In this document: positions 43,327 through 54,510 of the stretch, one piece after another
How the letters are laid out: each line of letters begins with the position of its first letter
Numbering within the stretch: the stretch's first letter is position 1
DNA from: Amborella trichopoda
Taxonomy: Eukaryota; Streptophyta; Magnoliopsida; Amborellales; Amborellaceae
Assembly (NCBI RefSeq): GCF_000471905.2
Contig: NW_006496564.1
Location: forward strand, 977,869-1,041,868
Length of the DNA: 64,000 bases
Direction: 5' to 3'
Translations under genes and position numbers: made by a program
Notes under the pieces: model-generated
What the model saw: the letters and a program-made list of their open reading frames with translations, nothing else
Database searches by the model: none
Told to the model about the DNA's origin: nothing

Positions 43327-43799
43327 CCAGACACATACAAAGACAAAAAAGAAGCCTGAACCGGTCTGAACTCCGAAACGCCTGCTATCATCGGTCACCT
43401 GCTCGTCCCACTCGGTCAAGCACTATCACTCTACACAGATGAAATAAGCGGAGTGAGCAATAAGCCAAGTAAGTAGACCACTGCTCTTGCATCCTTGACT
43501 ATCAGTATACATATGATAACATGCTTAGGATTTAACAAGAATAACATTTGTCTTGCAAAATAACCAGACACATACAAAGACAAAAAAGAAGCCTGAACCG
43601 GTCTGAACTCCGAAACGCCTGCTATCATCGGTCACCTGCTCGTCCCACTCGGTCAAGCACTATCACTCTACACAGATGAAATAAGCGGAGTGAGCAATAA
43701 GCCAAGTAAGTAGACCACTGCTCTTGCATCCTTGACTATCAGTATACATATGATAACATGCTTAGGATTTAACAAGAATAACATTTGTCTTGCAAAATA
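43327..43799. repeat. Perfect 237-bp tandem duplication
   Basis: 43327-43563 and 43564-43799 are identical by eye (start ccagacacatacaaagac, end gtcttgcaaaata). Either a recent duplication or an assembly duplication. Confidence 0.9.
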
Positions 43800-44259
43800 C
43801 GGTCAGGTAAAACTTAGGTAACAGAGCATTACTTATTCTCAAAAATAGCATCACTTTTATGTGTGTCACAAGTCACAGTAAGATGTTCTTACAGAATACA
43901 TAATTGAGATAAACTGAATAGATTAAATTGCTTCTGAAGTAGAAGCCACAGTGATCAGGCTAAGCCAATCTTGAGCTTGGGACTTCTACCCTCATTCAGG
44001 AGGGAGGATAATGATAAGTGGGGGCCCCACTTTGTAATGCCGTCACTCACGTACACAATCCCTAGTGCGCTTTGGGGGTTTTGATAGGCTGCAGCCTTGC
44101 AAGACACGACCCTCTCTTCATGCCCTCAGGAGGGAAGGCGTTACACTACCATTGGAGTACCCAATGCGTAGTGCCTATGACAATTGGGCGGCGCGACCCT
44201 CCCAGTTATTTATAGTTACCTCCCGACTCCACTCCTATCATAAGAGTCGAGGTATATAA

Positions 44260-44830
44260 TATCCACTACCAATGAATGACCCATTCCATAGCACCATAAA
44301 TCATATATATCAGAGTTCATATAACATAATCATAATATCTACTACCTCCTGAGGACCCATTGCGTAGCGGTCAGAAATCAGAATATAACTGAATTCATAT
44401 AACAGAATTAGAATATCCACTACCAATGGAGGATCCATTGTATAGCGGTCAGAAATCATAATACAACAGAATTCATGTAACAGAATCAGAATATCCACTA
44501 CCAATGGAGGACCCATTGCGTAGCGGTCAGAAATCAGAATATAACAGGATTCATATAACAAAATCATAATATCCACTACCAATGGAGGACCCATTGCGTA
44601 GCGGTCAGAAATCAAAATATAATAAAATTCATATAATATAATCAGAATATCCACTACCAATGGAGGATCCATTGCGTAGCGGTCAAAAATCAGAATATAA
44701 AATAATTCATATAACATAATCAAAATATCTTCTACCAATGTAGGACCCATTACGTAGTGCCAGAAATCACAGAATATCAATTTCCATATAACAAAGTCAG
44801 AATATTCATTACCAATGGAGGACCCATTTG
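44260..44830. repeat. 78-bp tandem repeat array (about 7 units)
   Basis: Units share ccactaccaatggaggaccc then attgcgtagcggtcagaaat; starts fall at 44417, 44495, 44573 and 44651, a period of exactly 78. As 78 is a multiple of three, the minus strand stays open (44780-44310) without being a gene. Confidence 0.9.
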
Positions 44831-45419
44831 CTTAGTGTTCATGACACATATATCAATATTCATATAACAGAATCCCAGTGTCATATTCATAGTATGACAG
44901 TATCAGTTTCGCAGAATGACATTTTCAATATCACATAATGATAGTATCAATATCATAGAATAACAGTATCAGCATTACATGATGACAGTATTAATGTCAC
45001 AAAATAGCAATATTAGTATTGCTTTTTAAGAGCATCAGTATTACAGAATAACAAAGTATTATAGAGTAACAGTGCTAGTATCATACATTATGAGAATCGC
45101 AGAATCTCAATATTGTTGTCACGCTTTTTTAAATCTCATGCAGTGACATCCAATCAAAACAACGATATACCTTCCAGTTCATCATTTAGAATTTAAAGAT
45201 AGTTCCAAAATATTTTTTATGTTAGGCACAACTACCTTTCAAATAGGAGCGGTTTGCAAGCAATCGGACCTTATTTGACCCCTCAAAAGAACCAAAGATC
45301 AAAGGCAATTAATATGAAATCCGCTGTGCAGTGAAGGTAGTGACATGTCTTTGAAATTCTGTCTATATTTCAAAATCAAGAAGGAATTTCAAAAAGTGAT
45401 CAACATGTGAATTAGAGCT

Positions 45420-46160
45420 AACTCATAAACAGTTCCAATGGAAGCGGTTTGGAATAAAATGGATACTGTGCTTTTGCTAAAACTGTCCACAGTGTCCTAC
45501 TGGCATATTTCAATATATAACTTCTTATACATAAAGAATCAAGACAAGATGAAAACATGAACATTGAAATAGATTCATAAATACTTCCAATGGCGATGGT
45601 TTGGACTAAAATGGATACTTTTTGGTCAGTCAAACTCAGTGACATCAAAGGAATTAAATCTGTGCTTTTGCTAAAACTGTTCAAAGTGACCTACTGGCAT
45701 ATTTCAATATATAACTTTTAATACATGAATAATCAGGACAAGATGAAAACATGAACATTAAAATAGATTCATAAATATTCCCAATAGCGGTAGTTTGGAC
45801 TAAAATGGATAGTTTTTGTTTAGTCAAACTCAATGACATCAGAGGCATTAAATCTGCGCTTTTGCTAAAACTGTCCACAATAACCTACTGGCATATTTCA
45901 ATATATAACTTTTTATACATGAAGAATCAGGGCAAGATGAAAACATGAAAATAGATTCATAAATATTTCTAATGGCAGTGGTTTGGACTAAAATGGATAC
46001 TTTTTGGTCAGTCAAACTCAATGACATCAGAGGAATTAAATCTGTGCTTTTGCTAAAATTGTCCACAATGACCTACTGGCATATTTCAAGATATAACTTT
46101 TTATAAATGAAGAATCAAGACAAGATGAAAGCATGAACATTAAAATAGATCCATAGATAT
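45420..46160. repeat. 194-bp tandem repeat array (about 3.8 units)
   Basis: The word ttgctaaaactgtccac recurs at 45474, 45668, 45862 and 46050. Units include ggcatatttcaatatataac and ggtttggactaaaatggata. Confidence 0.9.
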
Positions 46161-46979
46161 TTTCAATAGTGGTGGTTTGGGGTCATTTGGACTTTAATTC
46201 CTTAGTCAAATGTTCAGTACAATAGAAGTAATATTCCTGGAATTTATCACAATCAGCTAACAGTGATATACAAGCACAAAATGAAACACATCTTCTAAAC
46301 TATCAAGAATCTCAACTGGATATAAGCATCAAACTAAAGCAGACTCAGAGATCATTCTAATGGTGGTAATTTCAGGAAATTATGAGATTATTTGATAGGC
46401 CAACAGAGAGTCACAAGAACCTCAATTCTCCCTGGAACTCCACAGTCCAGTCATAACATACTTAAAGGATCAAGACGTAACTTCTAAAACACCGAAGATA
46501 ACTTCATGAAATCAATTCTATCCTAAACTAGGCTCATAGGAGCATCAACCCACAGATTTTCAGGCTAAAAGAAAAAACAACAGTGCATAGAATATCATAC
46601 AAACGGGGCTCACTCTCTGAAAAACAGAACACAACATGCATGCTTCACTTCACACTTGTTCATGGAGATTCATGGTCCCAATTCATAATTTCTATTTCAT
46701 ACTCATATAACTTGATACAAGGAGTTAGTAATCTACTTATCAAATCAATAATGGTGCCCTCTGATCTCTTCCACAGCCTTCTTCATTTCTACAAAGGTTG
46801 CTTCAACAAGGAGCTAAAGGGCTTCTTCCAAGCTCCAAAGTTGTCTTAAAGAGAAAGGGAGAAATGGAGGGGCGTGCGAATGAGAGGGAGAGGAGAGAGA
46901 GAGATGAGGGCTGGGGGGTTTACAAGGTAGGGAGAGGATGGGAGGAGAGGTGGCAACGAGCCACCTCCAAGTGGCAAGT

Positions 46980-47550
46980 TGTCATGCCCTAAGAATTTAC
47001 AATACTGATATTTCTGAGATGTAACAGTCAAAACATATATACATCTCTTGATAGGACAAATTTACAGTGGCGAATTCTTACAAAGTAACAAAAGAAAGTT
47101 TAAACACAACTACAATATCTTCCAGAGTGGATCCTGATGAGCACTCAAAATGAAACCGCAGTTATCCTGAATAAAATGTTTACCATAATTTGATGAGTTT
47201 GGCTACTCAGTAAGTGATCATCATAATCCTAAAAATAATCATGGTTGAAAGATATCATTATTTTCAAAAAGGAGATCTATTAACAGAAATGTATTAACAG
47301 TTTCACTTTCAAAAATACATAATTAAGTATAATCCGAATAATTGAAATGCATATAACATTTTAACGGCAGTGCATAATTCAAAGGATTTCACAAAATACT
47401 TTACTGGCGTCCCAAGTAGGTCACCTATATACCCCATCAGAGTCCTGATGGGTCCACTTAATCCCTATCGGCATCCCAGATAGGTCCACTTAATCCCTGC
47501 AGGTCCACTTAAGCGTATCGGATGAGTCCACTTAATTCCTACCGGCGTAC
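46980..47550 (-). repeat. Minus-oriented LTR fragment of gypsy family 2
   Basis: Complement of the 3' part of the LTR at 52193-53924 (ends TGTCATGCCCTAAG on the plus strand). It includes part of the hairpin repeat array (47400-47550). It runs into a gap, and after the gap the same LTR continues in the opposite orientation. Confidence 0.85.
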
Positions 47551-47614
47551 NNNNNNNNNNNNNNNNNNNNNNNNNNNNNNNNNNNNNNNNNNNNNNNNNN
47601 NNNNNNNNNNNNNN
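47551..47614. other. Assembly gap (64 N) at an LTR inversion point
   Basis: Separates a minus-oriented and a plus-oriented piece of the same LTR. Most of the plus 5' LTR is missing, so the true missing sequence is likely longer than 64 bases. Confidence 0.97.
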
Positions 47615-47755
47615 AGATATTGTAGTTGTGCCTAAGGTTTCTTTTGTTACTTTGTAAGAATTCGCCACTAAAAATTTGTCCTATCAAGAGATGTATATAT
47701 GTTTTGACAGTCACGTCTCAGGAATATTTGTATTGTAAATTCTTGGGGTGTGACA
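47615..47755 (+). repeat. 3' end of the 5' LTR, gypsy family 2
   Basis: Ends ttcttggggtgtgaca. Homologous to the last 140 bases of the 3' LTR. The rest falls in the gap. Confidence 0.9.
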
Positions 47756-47759
47756 AATA

Positions 47760-47773
47760 TGGTATCTGAGCAC
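47760..47773 (+). promoter_or_regulatory. Primer-binding site, gypsy family 2
   Basis: tggtatctgagcac, four bases after the LTR end, matches the initiator methionine tRNA primer site (TGGTATCAGAGC) with one change. Confidence 0.85.
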
Positions 47774-47877
47774 TAGGTTTACGATTCATAGGAAATTTAA
47801 ACAGAATGTACTTAAAATCATATTTATTGCGTATATAGACCGGGACGAAGTCAAGATTCAGAATAACTGAAGCTACC

Positions 47878-48760
47878 ATGGAAGGAATTCACAAAGCCTT
47901 GGAAAATATGGTTGCTCTAATGTAACATCAGATGGAAAACAACAATTCACCCAGGCAGTCAGTTACGGGAAATGGTGGGAGTAATATCGAACAATTTAAG
48001 AAATTGAACCCACCTTCTTTTAAGGGTGCTGTAAACCCACTGGAAGCCGAGGGATGAATTATGCAATTGGAGAAAATATTCGAGGTAATGGAATGTCCTG
48101 ATGATAGGAAAGTGGCCTTGGCTGTTTTTATGTTAGAAGGTGAAGCACAACACTGGTGGCGAATGGCAAAACGAGTATTGGTCAAAGAAAGTAAGCCATT
48201 GACTTGGGAAGTATTTCTAGAGGCATTTAATGAAAAGTATTTCCTAGATTTTATTCGAGATAAAAAAGAAATGGAATTTCTGGAATTCATCCAAAGTAAT
48301 CGGACAGTAGCACAGTACGAGGCCAAGTTTTCTGAATTGGCTAGGTTTGCACCACATATGATTAATAATGAGGCAAGAAAGGTGAAAAAATTCGAAAGGG
48401 GTCTCAGGCCAGCTATTAGAAGCAGAATATCAGTATTAAAATTGAGAACTTATGCTGACATAGTGGATCGAGCCCAAATTGTCGAAAAAGATTTGGAAGA
48501 TTACCAAAAGACGAAAAATCAGAAAAGTCATGTTAGACCCACATTATCTAATCGACAACAGTTTGAAAGGCCAAACAATAAGTTAAGGCCTTTGCCACTT
48601 TAAAGCCCAATAGAACCATGTAAAAAATATGGGAAAAACCATGGGTCGAGCCCTTGTTATTGGAATATTGGAGCCCGTTTTAAATGTGAAAAATTGGGGC
48701 ACAGATTAGAGAATGTTCTAGCTTACAGATGCAACAGCTTCCAAAGCAGGGAGAGATAGC
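47878..48760 (+). pseudogene. Gypsy family 2 gag with zinc knuckle
   Basis: Starts MEGIHKALENMVALM, with stops at 47923 and 48057. The capsid-like domain then runs open: FEVMECPDDRKVALAVFMLE (48073-48132), GEAQHWWRMAK, WEVFLEAFNEKYFLDFIRDK, MEFLEFIQSNRTVAQYEAKF and YADIVDRAQIVEKDL. A zinc knuckle follows at about 48618-48715 (CKKYGKNH, then CEKLGHR), with one cysteine pair lost. Gag builds the virus-like particle and binds the RNA. The long open stretch (180 codons) shows modest age. Confidence 0.88.
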
Positions 48761-48773
48761 TCAAAGGCCTTAG

Positions 48774-49145
48774 ATGAATGGAAGAATGTTTGCGATCACC
48801 CAGCAAGATGCTCAGGCCTCAAAATCAGTGATCCAAGGTACTCTTATTATATTCCAGAAAGTAGCTCATGTTTTGATTGATCCTGGATCTACTCATTCAT
48901 TTGTGTCACCGCACTTTGTATGCCACTTAAAGGTAAAACTAGAACAATTAAAATACATTCTAGAGATAGCCACACCGATGGGAAATTCAATTGACATCAA
49001 TATAGTGTACAAATCATGTGTAATAAAGATAGAAGAAAAGGAACTGTTGGTTGATTTAATACTCTTAGAAATTCAAGATTTTGATGTAATTTTAAGCATG
49101 GATTGACTTTCTGCATACCATGCAAGTATTGATTGTTGCAAGAAA
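48774..49145 (+). pseudogene. Gypsy family 2 aspartic protease
   Basis: MFAITQQDAQASKSVIQGTL leads into the strand and active-site loop AHVLIDPGSTHSFVSP (48868-48915), where D-P-G-S replaces D-S/T-G, a form commonly seen in plant gypsy elements. The second half reads LLVDLILLEIQDFDVILSMD and stops (49104), where GMDWL would be expected. Confidence 0.87.
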
Positions 49146-50486
49146 ATGGTTACCTTTAGTATTCCGAATCAACCAGTATTTTACTTCAATGGTATCAAAG
49201 ACGACTCCCCATCATATTTAATCTTCTGTATTCGAGCTAATTGTCTCCTTCTAAAAGGGTGTCAAGGCTTTCTTGCCTATATCAAAGAAGATAGGAAGGA
49301 AGAGATAAATTTGGATACCATTCCGGTTATCCGAGAATTTCCCGACGTCTTTCTGGAAGAATTGCTAGGATTACCGCCTGACAGGGAAATTGAATTCTCA
49401 ATTGAATTATTGTCAGCGGTGGCCCCAATTTCTAAGGCACCTTACAGAATGGCACCTGCAGAACTTAAGGAACTTAAACAACAATTGGAAGAATTATTAA
49501 ATAAAGGTTTTATCAGGCCCAATGTGTCACCTTGGGGTGCTCACGTACTGTTTGTTAAAAAGAAAGATGAGACTATGAGATTGTGTATTAATTATAGACA
49601 GTTGAACCAAGTAACAGTGAAAAATAAGTATTCATTACCTAGAATTGATGATTTATTTGATCAATTACAAGGATCACAAGTATTTTAAAAAATTGATTTT
49701 AGATCTGGATACCATTAGCTTAAGATTAAAAGTGAAGATATTCCCAAGACAGCTTTCAAAATAAGGTATGGCCATTATGAATTTTTTGTCATGCCTTTTG
49801 GATTAACTAATGCACTGACTGTATTTATGGATTTCAAGAATCAGAAGGAACATGAGCAGCATGTAAGAATGGTATTGCAAATATTAAGAGAAAAAAAATT
49901 ATATGCCAAACTTAGTAAATGTGAAATTTAGCTTGAAAAAGTGACATTTTTAGGACATGTCATATCGAAGGAAGGTTTATTAGTTGATCCTTCAAAGGTT
50001 AAAGCCATTGTTAATTGGAAACAACCAAGTAATGTGACTGAAGTTCAAAGCTTTTTGGGATTGGCAGGATATTACAGAAAATTTGTAGAAGGATTTTCTC
50101 GAATCGCAACCCCATTGACTCGATTGACACAGAAAAATGTCAAATTTGAGTGGACAGGTGAATGTGAGGAGAGTTTTCAAGAACTAAAAGTTCGATTAAC
50201 TTCGGCACCTATTTTAACTATTCCTGAAGGGAGTGGGGGATTTGTGATTTATAGTGATGCTTCACATAAAGGCTTGGGCTGTGTATTAATACAATATGGG
50301 AAAGTAGTGGCATATGCATCCTGACAGTTGAAAGAATATGAGAAAAAATATCCAATTCATGACTTGGAACTGGCTGCAATAGTATTCGTTTTTAAAATGT
50401 GGAGGTATTATTTATATGGTGAGCAATTCGAAATATACACAGATCATAAGAGCTTGAAATGCGTCTTTTCTTAAAAGGATTTAAAT
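49146..50486 (+). pseudogene. Gypsy family 2 reverse transcriptase and RNase H, catalytic box deleted
   Basis: RT fingers: [20 protein letters not shown] (49428-49480), [20 protein letters not shown] and [12 protein letters not shown]. Palm: [20 protein letters not shown], then a stop (49686), FRSGYH, then [18 protein letters not shown] at 49783-49836. Directly after this the text jumps to [15 protein letters not shown]. Compared with the related element at 61540-61625, roughly 75-80 bases that hold the FIDD catalytic motif are missing. The connection reads [12 protein letters not shown]. RNase [21 protein letters not shown] (50238-50298), [28 protein letters not shown]; stop at 50322. Confidence 0.9.
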
Positions 50487-52145
50487 ATGCGGCAGATAAG
50501 ATGGATGGATTTCTTAAAAGATTATGATTGTACAATCCATTATCATTCAAAAAAAGCTAACATTGTGGCCGACGCTCTAAGTAGAAAATCTACGGGAGTC
50601 TTAGCTCATCTAATGATCCAAGAAATGAGATCGTTAGAGGAAATAATGGATTGGCATCCGATTCCATCCATTAATGGGGTGGTAAGTATGATTGCCAACA
50701 TTAAGGCAGAACCCCAATTAATCCAACAGATTCGATCGGCACAAAAGAAAGACCCTCAGCTTATAACAATTGTAGAAGAGGTGAAACAAGGAAAGAGAGA
50801 CGAATTCTCTATATGTAGTGAGGATTTGCTAAGATTCAAAGGTCGGATTTGTGTCTCGAATGATGAGAGTGTGAAGAAAACTATATTGGAAGAAGCACAT
50901 CACTCTCGTTATACGATACATCCCAGAAGTATTAAAATGTATCCGGACCTGAAGAAAACCTTTTGGTGGAATAATATGAAAAAAAAGGTAGCACTATTTA
51001 GGTCTAAGTGCCTAATATGCCAGCAAGTACAAGCTGAGCATCAAAGGCTCGCTGGGTTGTTGCAGCCTTTACCCGTGCCAGAGTAAAAGTGGGAGCACAT
51101 CTCTATGGATTTTGTCTCTGGTTTGCCTAGAACAACTTCAAGACATGATAGCATTTGGGTCATTGTGGACCGGCTGACCAAAGCTGCCCATTTTCTGTCG
51201 ATTCGCACGACGTACACTTTGGATAGACTGGCCCAGTTGTACATTAAGGAAATAGTACGGTTGCATGGAATTCCAGTCAGTATTGTATCGGATAGGGCTA
51301 CTCGGTTTACTTCTAAATTTTGGGCTAGGCTACAGTCAGCCATGGGGACGAGAATCACTTTTAACACTGCCCTTCATCCCCAAACTGATGGACAATCGGA
51401 GAGGACCATCCAAACTTTAGAAGATATGCGTAGGGCCTGTGTCATTGACTTTACAGGAAACTGGGATGACCATTTATCCCTGATTGAGTTTGCTTATAAT
51501 ATTAGCTTCCAAGCCAGTATTCAGATGGCACTATATGAAGCCCTGTATGGAAGGAAATACAGGTCACCCATATGTTGGGACAAGGTTGGTGAAAGAAAGC
51601 TTTTGGGGCCAGAAATTGTCCAGGTAACCACAGATAAGATAGCATTAAATCGAGAAAGGCTCAAGATAGCTCAGAGTCGACAAAAGAGTTATGTCGATAA
51701 CCGAAGGAGAGATCATGAATTTGAGGAAGGTGATCGAGTTTTCCTGAAAATCTCACCAATAAAAGGCATTATGAGATTCGACAAGATAGGAAAGCTGAGC
51801 CCAAATTACATCGGACCATTTGAAATCCTGGAAAGAATCGGAGGTGTCGCTTATAGACTTGCCTTACCCCCCGAATTGACAAACGTTCATAATGTCTTCC
51901 ATGTATCTTCACTACGAAAATATCAGCCCGACCCATCCCATATCTTGAAATATGAACCTTTACCGATCAGGAAGGACTTATCCTTCATTGAGCAGCCAAT
52001 TTTAATATTGGATAGAAGGATACAAGTGTTGCGCAACAAGGAGATTCATTTGGTCTGTATATTATGGCAGTACCATTTAAGAGCGGAGTCGATTTGGGAA
52101 CGAGAAGACGATATCAGAGAAAAATTTCCTTATCTTTTTCAGTAA
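50487..52145 (+). pseudogene. Gypsy family 2 integrase with C-terminal tail
   Basis: RNase H tail RQIRWMDFLKDYDCTIHYHS, then an integrase with an intact HHCC zinc domain (H-H around 50900-50930; CLICQQ at 51010-51027) and a single stop at 51084. The core then stays open for 346 codons: MDFVSGLPRT (first Asp, 51108), VSDRATRFTSKFW (second Asp, ~51290), [13 protein letters not shown] (Glu, ~51400). The tail has GKLSPNYIGPFEILERIGGV (51790-51850), HNVFHVSSLRKY and the weak chromodomain-like VLRNKEIHLVCILW. All three catalytic residues are present. This is the best preserved transposon gene in the window. Confidence 0.9.
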
Positions 52146-52179
52146 TCAGGTACACAAATTTAGAGGCCTGAATTTCTTT

Positions 52180-52192
52180 AAGGGGGAAATAA
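52180..52192 (+). promoter_or_regulatory. Polypurine tract, gypsy family 2
   Basis: aagggggaaataa immediately before the 3' LTR; primer for plus-strand DNA synthesis. Confidence 0.85.
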
Positions 52193-53924
52193 TGTAATAA
52201 TTCTAAAATTCCAAAAAAAAAAGAAAAACAGGGAAAGAAACTTTTAATAAGTGATGGTCCATATGAGCATGATGGTCCTTAGGGACCATCACTATTTTCA
52301 AAATCTTTTGGTTGAGTTTCTTTTGTTTACTGCTGCCTTGCCACGTCCAGTGGACGTGGGCTTTAAGCATGTAAGGGGTAATAAAACGGTTACACCTCGT
52401 GTATGAGGTGTAACCTAATAAAATATTATAATAAGGTGTCGTAAGAGTTTAAATACGAGAGGCGAGGACTCTCACCCTAGAAAACTTCTGAGATCTTTCT
52501 CTCTCTGGTCGAAACACAGTGAACTCCTCTCCCTAGCAGAATTTTTATCGGAAGCTCCCTCTCAAATATTTTAGGTAAGTGACTTCATTATCTTGAAAAA
52601 TAATCCATTCTTTTTAAAAATGAAATGAAATAATTATTTCTGCTTATTATCATGAATTTTAGGCACGATAAATTTTATGCGCAAGCGACCTCATTATTTT
52701 GAAAAATAATCTTCTTAATAAAATTGTGATATTTTATCTATGTTAGAAATTTTAAATGCTGTAAATTCTTAGAAATAAATTTATTTATTTTTCTTGTCTA
52801 TTGTTAGAAAGTTTTAGATACTGTAAAATTATTAAAAATAAATGTGATATTTCTGCTTTTAGTAAAATATTGAGATTTCTTTCTACTGTTTTTGCATATT
52901 TAGATATTGTAAATTTCATGTGCAAATGACTGCCTTATTATCTGAAAACTGGTATTTTTGTAATTGATTATAGCATTGTCTGTGAAATATTCATTTGCGA
53001 ATTGACATCCCATAAATTGTTATAATTCTGTATTCGTGAATTTCTATAAGAGTTTTTCTATCCATATTAGATTGGCTATTTTGCTAGAATGTCTTTATGA
53101 ACTGCTACCTTTCTTTAGTTGAGCCCAAAATATTTGACTGGTTATTTTAGAAATGTTATTGATAGTGATTGTTATTAATGGTTTCAGTGAAATTCATATT
53201 AATAATTTCAGTGATACGTTGAGTACATGATATTGCTGCTTTCGAATGTTTAAAGAGATTTAGAAATACTTTAAGTATGCAAGTGGACTCATCCGGTTCG
53301 CCGGTGAGGTATAAGTTGACATATCTGGGACTTCGGTAGGGATTAAGTGGACTCATCCGGTACGCCGGTGAGGTATAAGTGGACCTGCAGTGATTAAGTG
53401 GACCTATCTGGGACGCCGATAGGGATTAAGTGGACCCATCAGGACGCTGATGGGGTATATAGGTGACCTACTTGAGACGCCAGTAGGGTAATCTTGTGGA
53501 ATCTTTTGAATTATGCACTACCGTTAAAATGTTATATGCATTTCAATCATTGGGATTATGTTTAATTGTGTATTTTTTAAAGTGAAATTGTTATCTGTAA
53601 ATGTTTGTGCTCGCATTGTTTTTAATTGGCCTCTATTTTGAAAGTTTGTTTATATCTTTCATCGATGATTATTTTTAGGATTATGATGATCACTTACTGA
53701 GTAGCCAAACTCATCAAACTATGGTCAACATTTTTCAGGATAACTGCGGTTTTATTTGAGTGCTCGTCAGGATCAACTTTGGAAGATATTGTAGTTGTGC
53801 CTAAGGTTTCTTTTGTTACTTTGTAAGAATTTGCCACTGTAAATTTTTCCTATCAAGAGATGTATATATGTTTTCACTGTTACATCTCAGGAATTTTTGT
53901 ATTATAAATTCTTGGTGTGTGACA
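52193..53924 (+). repeat. 3' LTR of gypsy family 2 (1732 bp)
   Basis: Starts TGTAATAATTCTAAAATTCC and ends TTCTTGGTGTGTGACA. It contains a U3 hairpin (52271-52290), a TATA-like tttaaatac (52449-52457), splice-like ggtaagtgac (52571-52580) and the 32-bp hairpin array (53281-53492). The flanking bases (gttgg) do not match those at 46975-46979 (caagt), so no simple target duplication supports a single insertion from 46980 to 53924. Confidence 0.92.
53281..53492 (+). repeat. 32-bp hairpin repeat array in the 3' LTR
   Basis: Units start with aagtggac at 53281, 53313 (aagttgac), 53345, 53377, 53396 (a short 19-bp step), 53428 and 53461. Each unit then has facing arms: TCATCCGG/CCGGTGA, CCTATC/GATAGG, CCCATCA/TGATGGG, CCTACT/AGTAGG, around a gacgc/ttcg loop. 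Confidence 0.9.
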
Positions 53925-54369
53925 GTTGGGGCAACAATTATTGCAGTATTTACAAGAACGTCCCTATATATTGATTCGATCACATAGTTCCATAAATAAA
54001 GCACGAGAGGAGATGTGCATTGTAGAACTTAATGACAAAGTAATGGAATCAGGGAAAGGGGTTAAGGATGTGGTAGTAGTACCCTACACTCTAGTCACAA
54101 CGTTGTGGTTTCCATTCTCACCGTTAACACCACCCCACTAATACCTTTAAAAAGCTAACTCCTAATGTACTTGAAAAATGGGTAGGGGCATAATTATCCA
54201 AAAAAAAAAAGTTAACAAAAGCTTGGAGGGGAGTGTTATGACCACCCGATATGCTCTTTTTTACCCTCCAAAAGGCAATTTCGAGGGGTTTGGAGGTTGC
54301 TCTATGAACACTTAAATGCAAAAATATTTGAAGACAATTTTTGGGTCAGAGGGCTCTGTTGCTATTCAA
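53925..54369. other. Unassigned sequence
   Basis: No gene or element end recognised. A poly-A stretch (54200-54210) lies within. Confidence 0.4.
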
Positions 54370-54510
54370 TTCTAGAGAAGATGCCATCATCATCATCGTC
54401 AAAGGTTTTTTTCCAACTATTTGGTGTGTGCTACACCAATAATAGTTTGTCATTTTGCTCTTTCAAGGGCCATAGCCTCAATGAGGCCATAAGTCCCCAA
54501 ATAAATCTAG
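54370..54510 (-). mobile_element. RTE LINE 3'-end remnant
   Basis: catcatcatcatcgtcaaagg, then ttccaactatttggtgtgtg, and gggccatagcctcaatgagg followed by ccataagtcccca parallel the 3' end of the RTE LINE at 3388-3510. Only ~140 bp remain. Confidence 0.7.

Larger units (their letters stand above)
43026..46979 (-). mobile_element. Minus-oriented long LTR, rich in tandem repeats
   Basis: The low end TGTCACGACCCCGCCCC is the complement of an LTR terminus like that at 59395-59411. Inside, 43900-44300 matches in inverse orientation the 58260-58700 part of the 56379-59411 LTR (ctaagccaatc, ggagggacgg-like words, ccttgcaag). It contains a perfect 237-bp duplication, a 78-bp array and a 194-bp array. 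The upper end is cut at 46980, where an LTR of another family begins. No coding sequence is recognised, so it may be a solo or truncated LTR. Confidence 0.65.
47615..53924 (+). mobile_element. Ty3/gypsy family 2 element, nearly complete internal region
   Basis: End of the 5' LTR (47615-47755), primer site, gag, protease, reverse transcriptase, RNase H, integrase with C-terminal tail (47878-52145), polypurine tract and full 3' LTR (52193-53924). The pol order PR-RT-RH-IN is that of Ty3/gypsy. The C-terminal tail (VLRNKEI.LV.ILW..WERED..) suggests a Tekay/Del-like chromovirus. Several stops and an RT deletion disable it. Confidence 0.9.

Noticed and set aside
45418-46066. Three related minus-strand frames (MNSFSKSTDLIPLMS type)
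   Set aside because: They are successive units of the 194-bp tandem array inside an LTR.
46980-53924. Treating the whole interval as one simple LTR element
   Set aside because: The left LTR piece is inverted and flanks do not form a target duplication; the plus element is annotated from 47615 instead.
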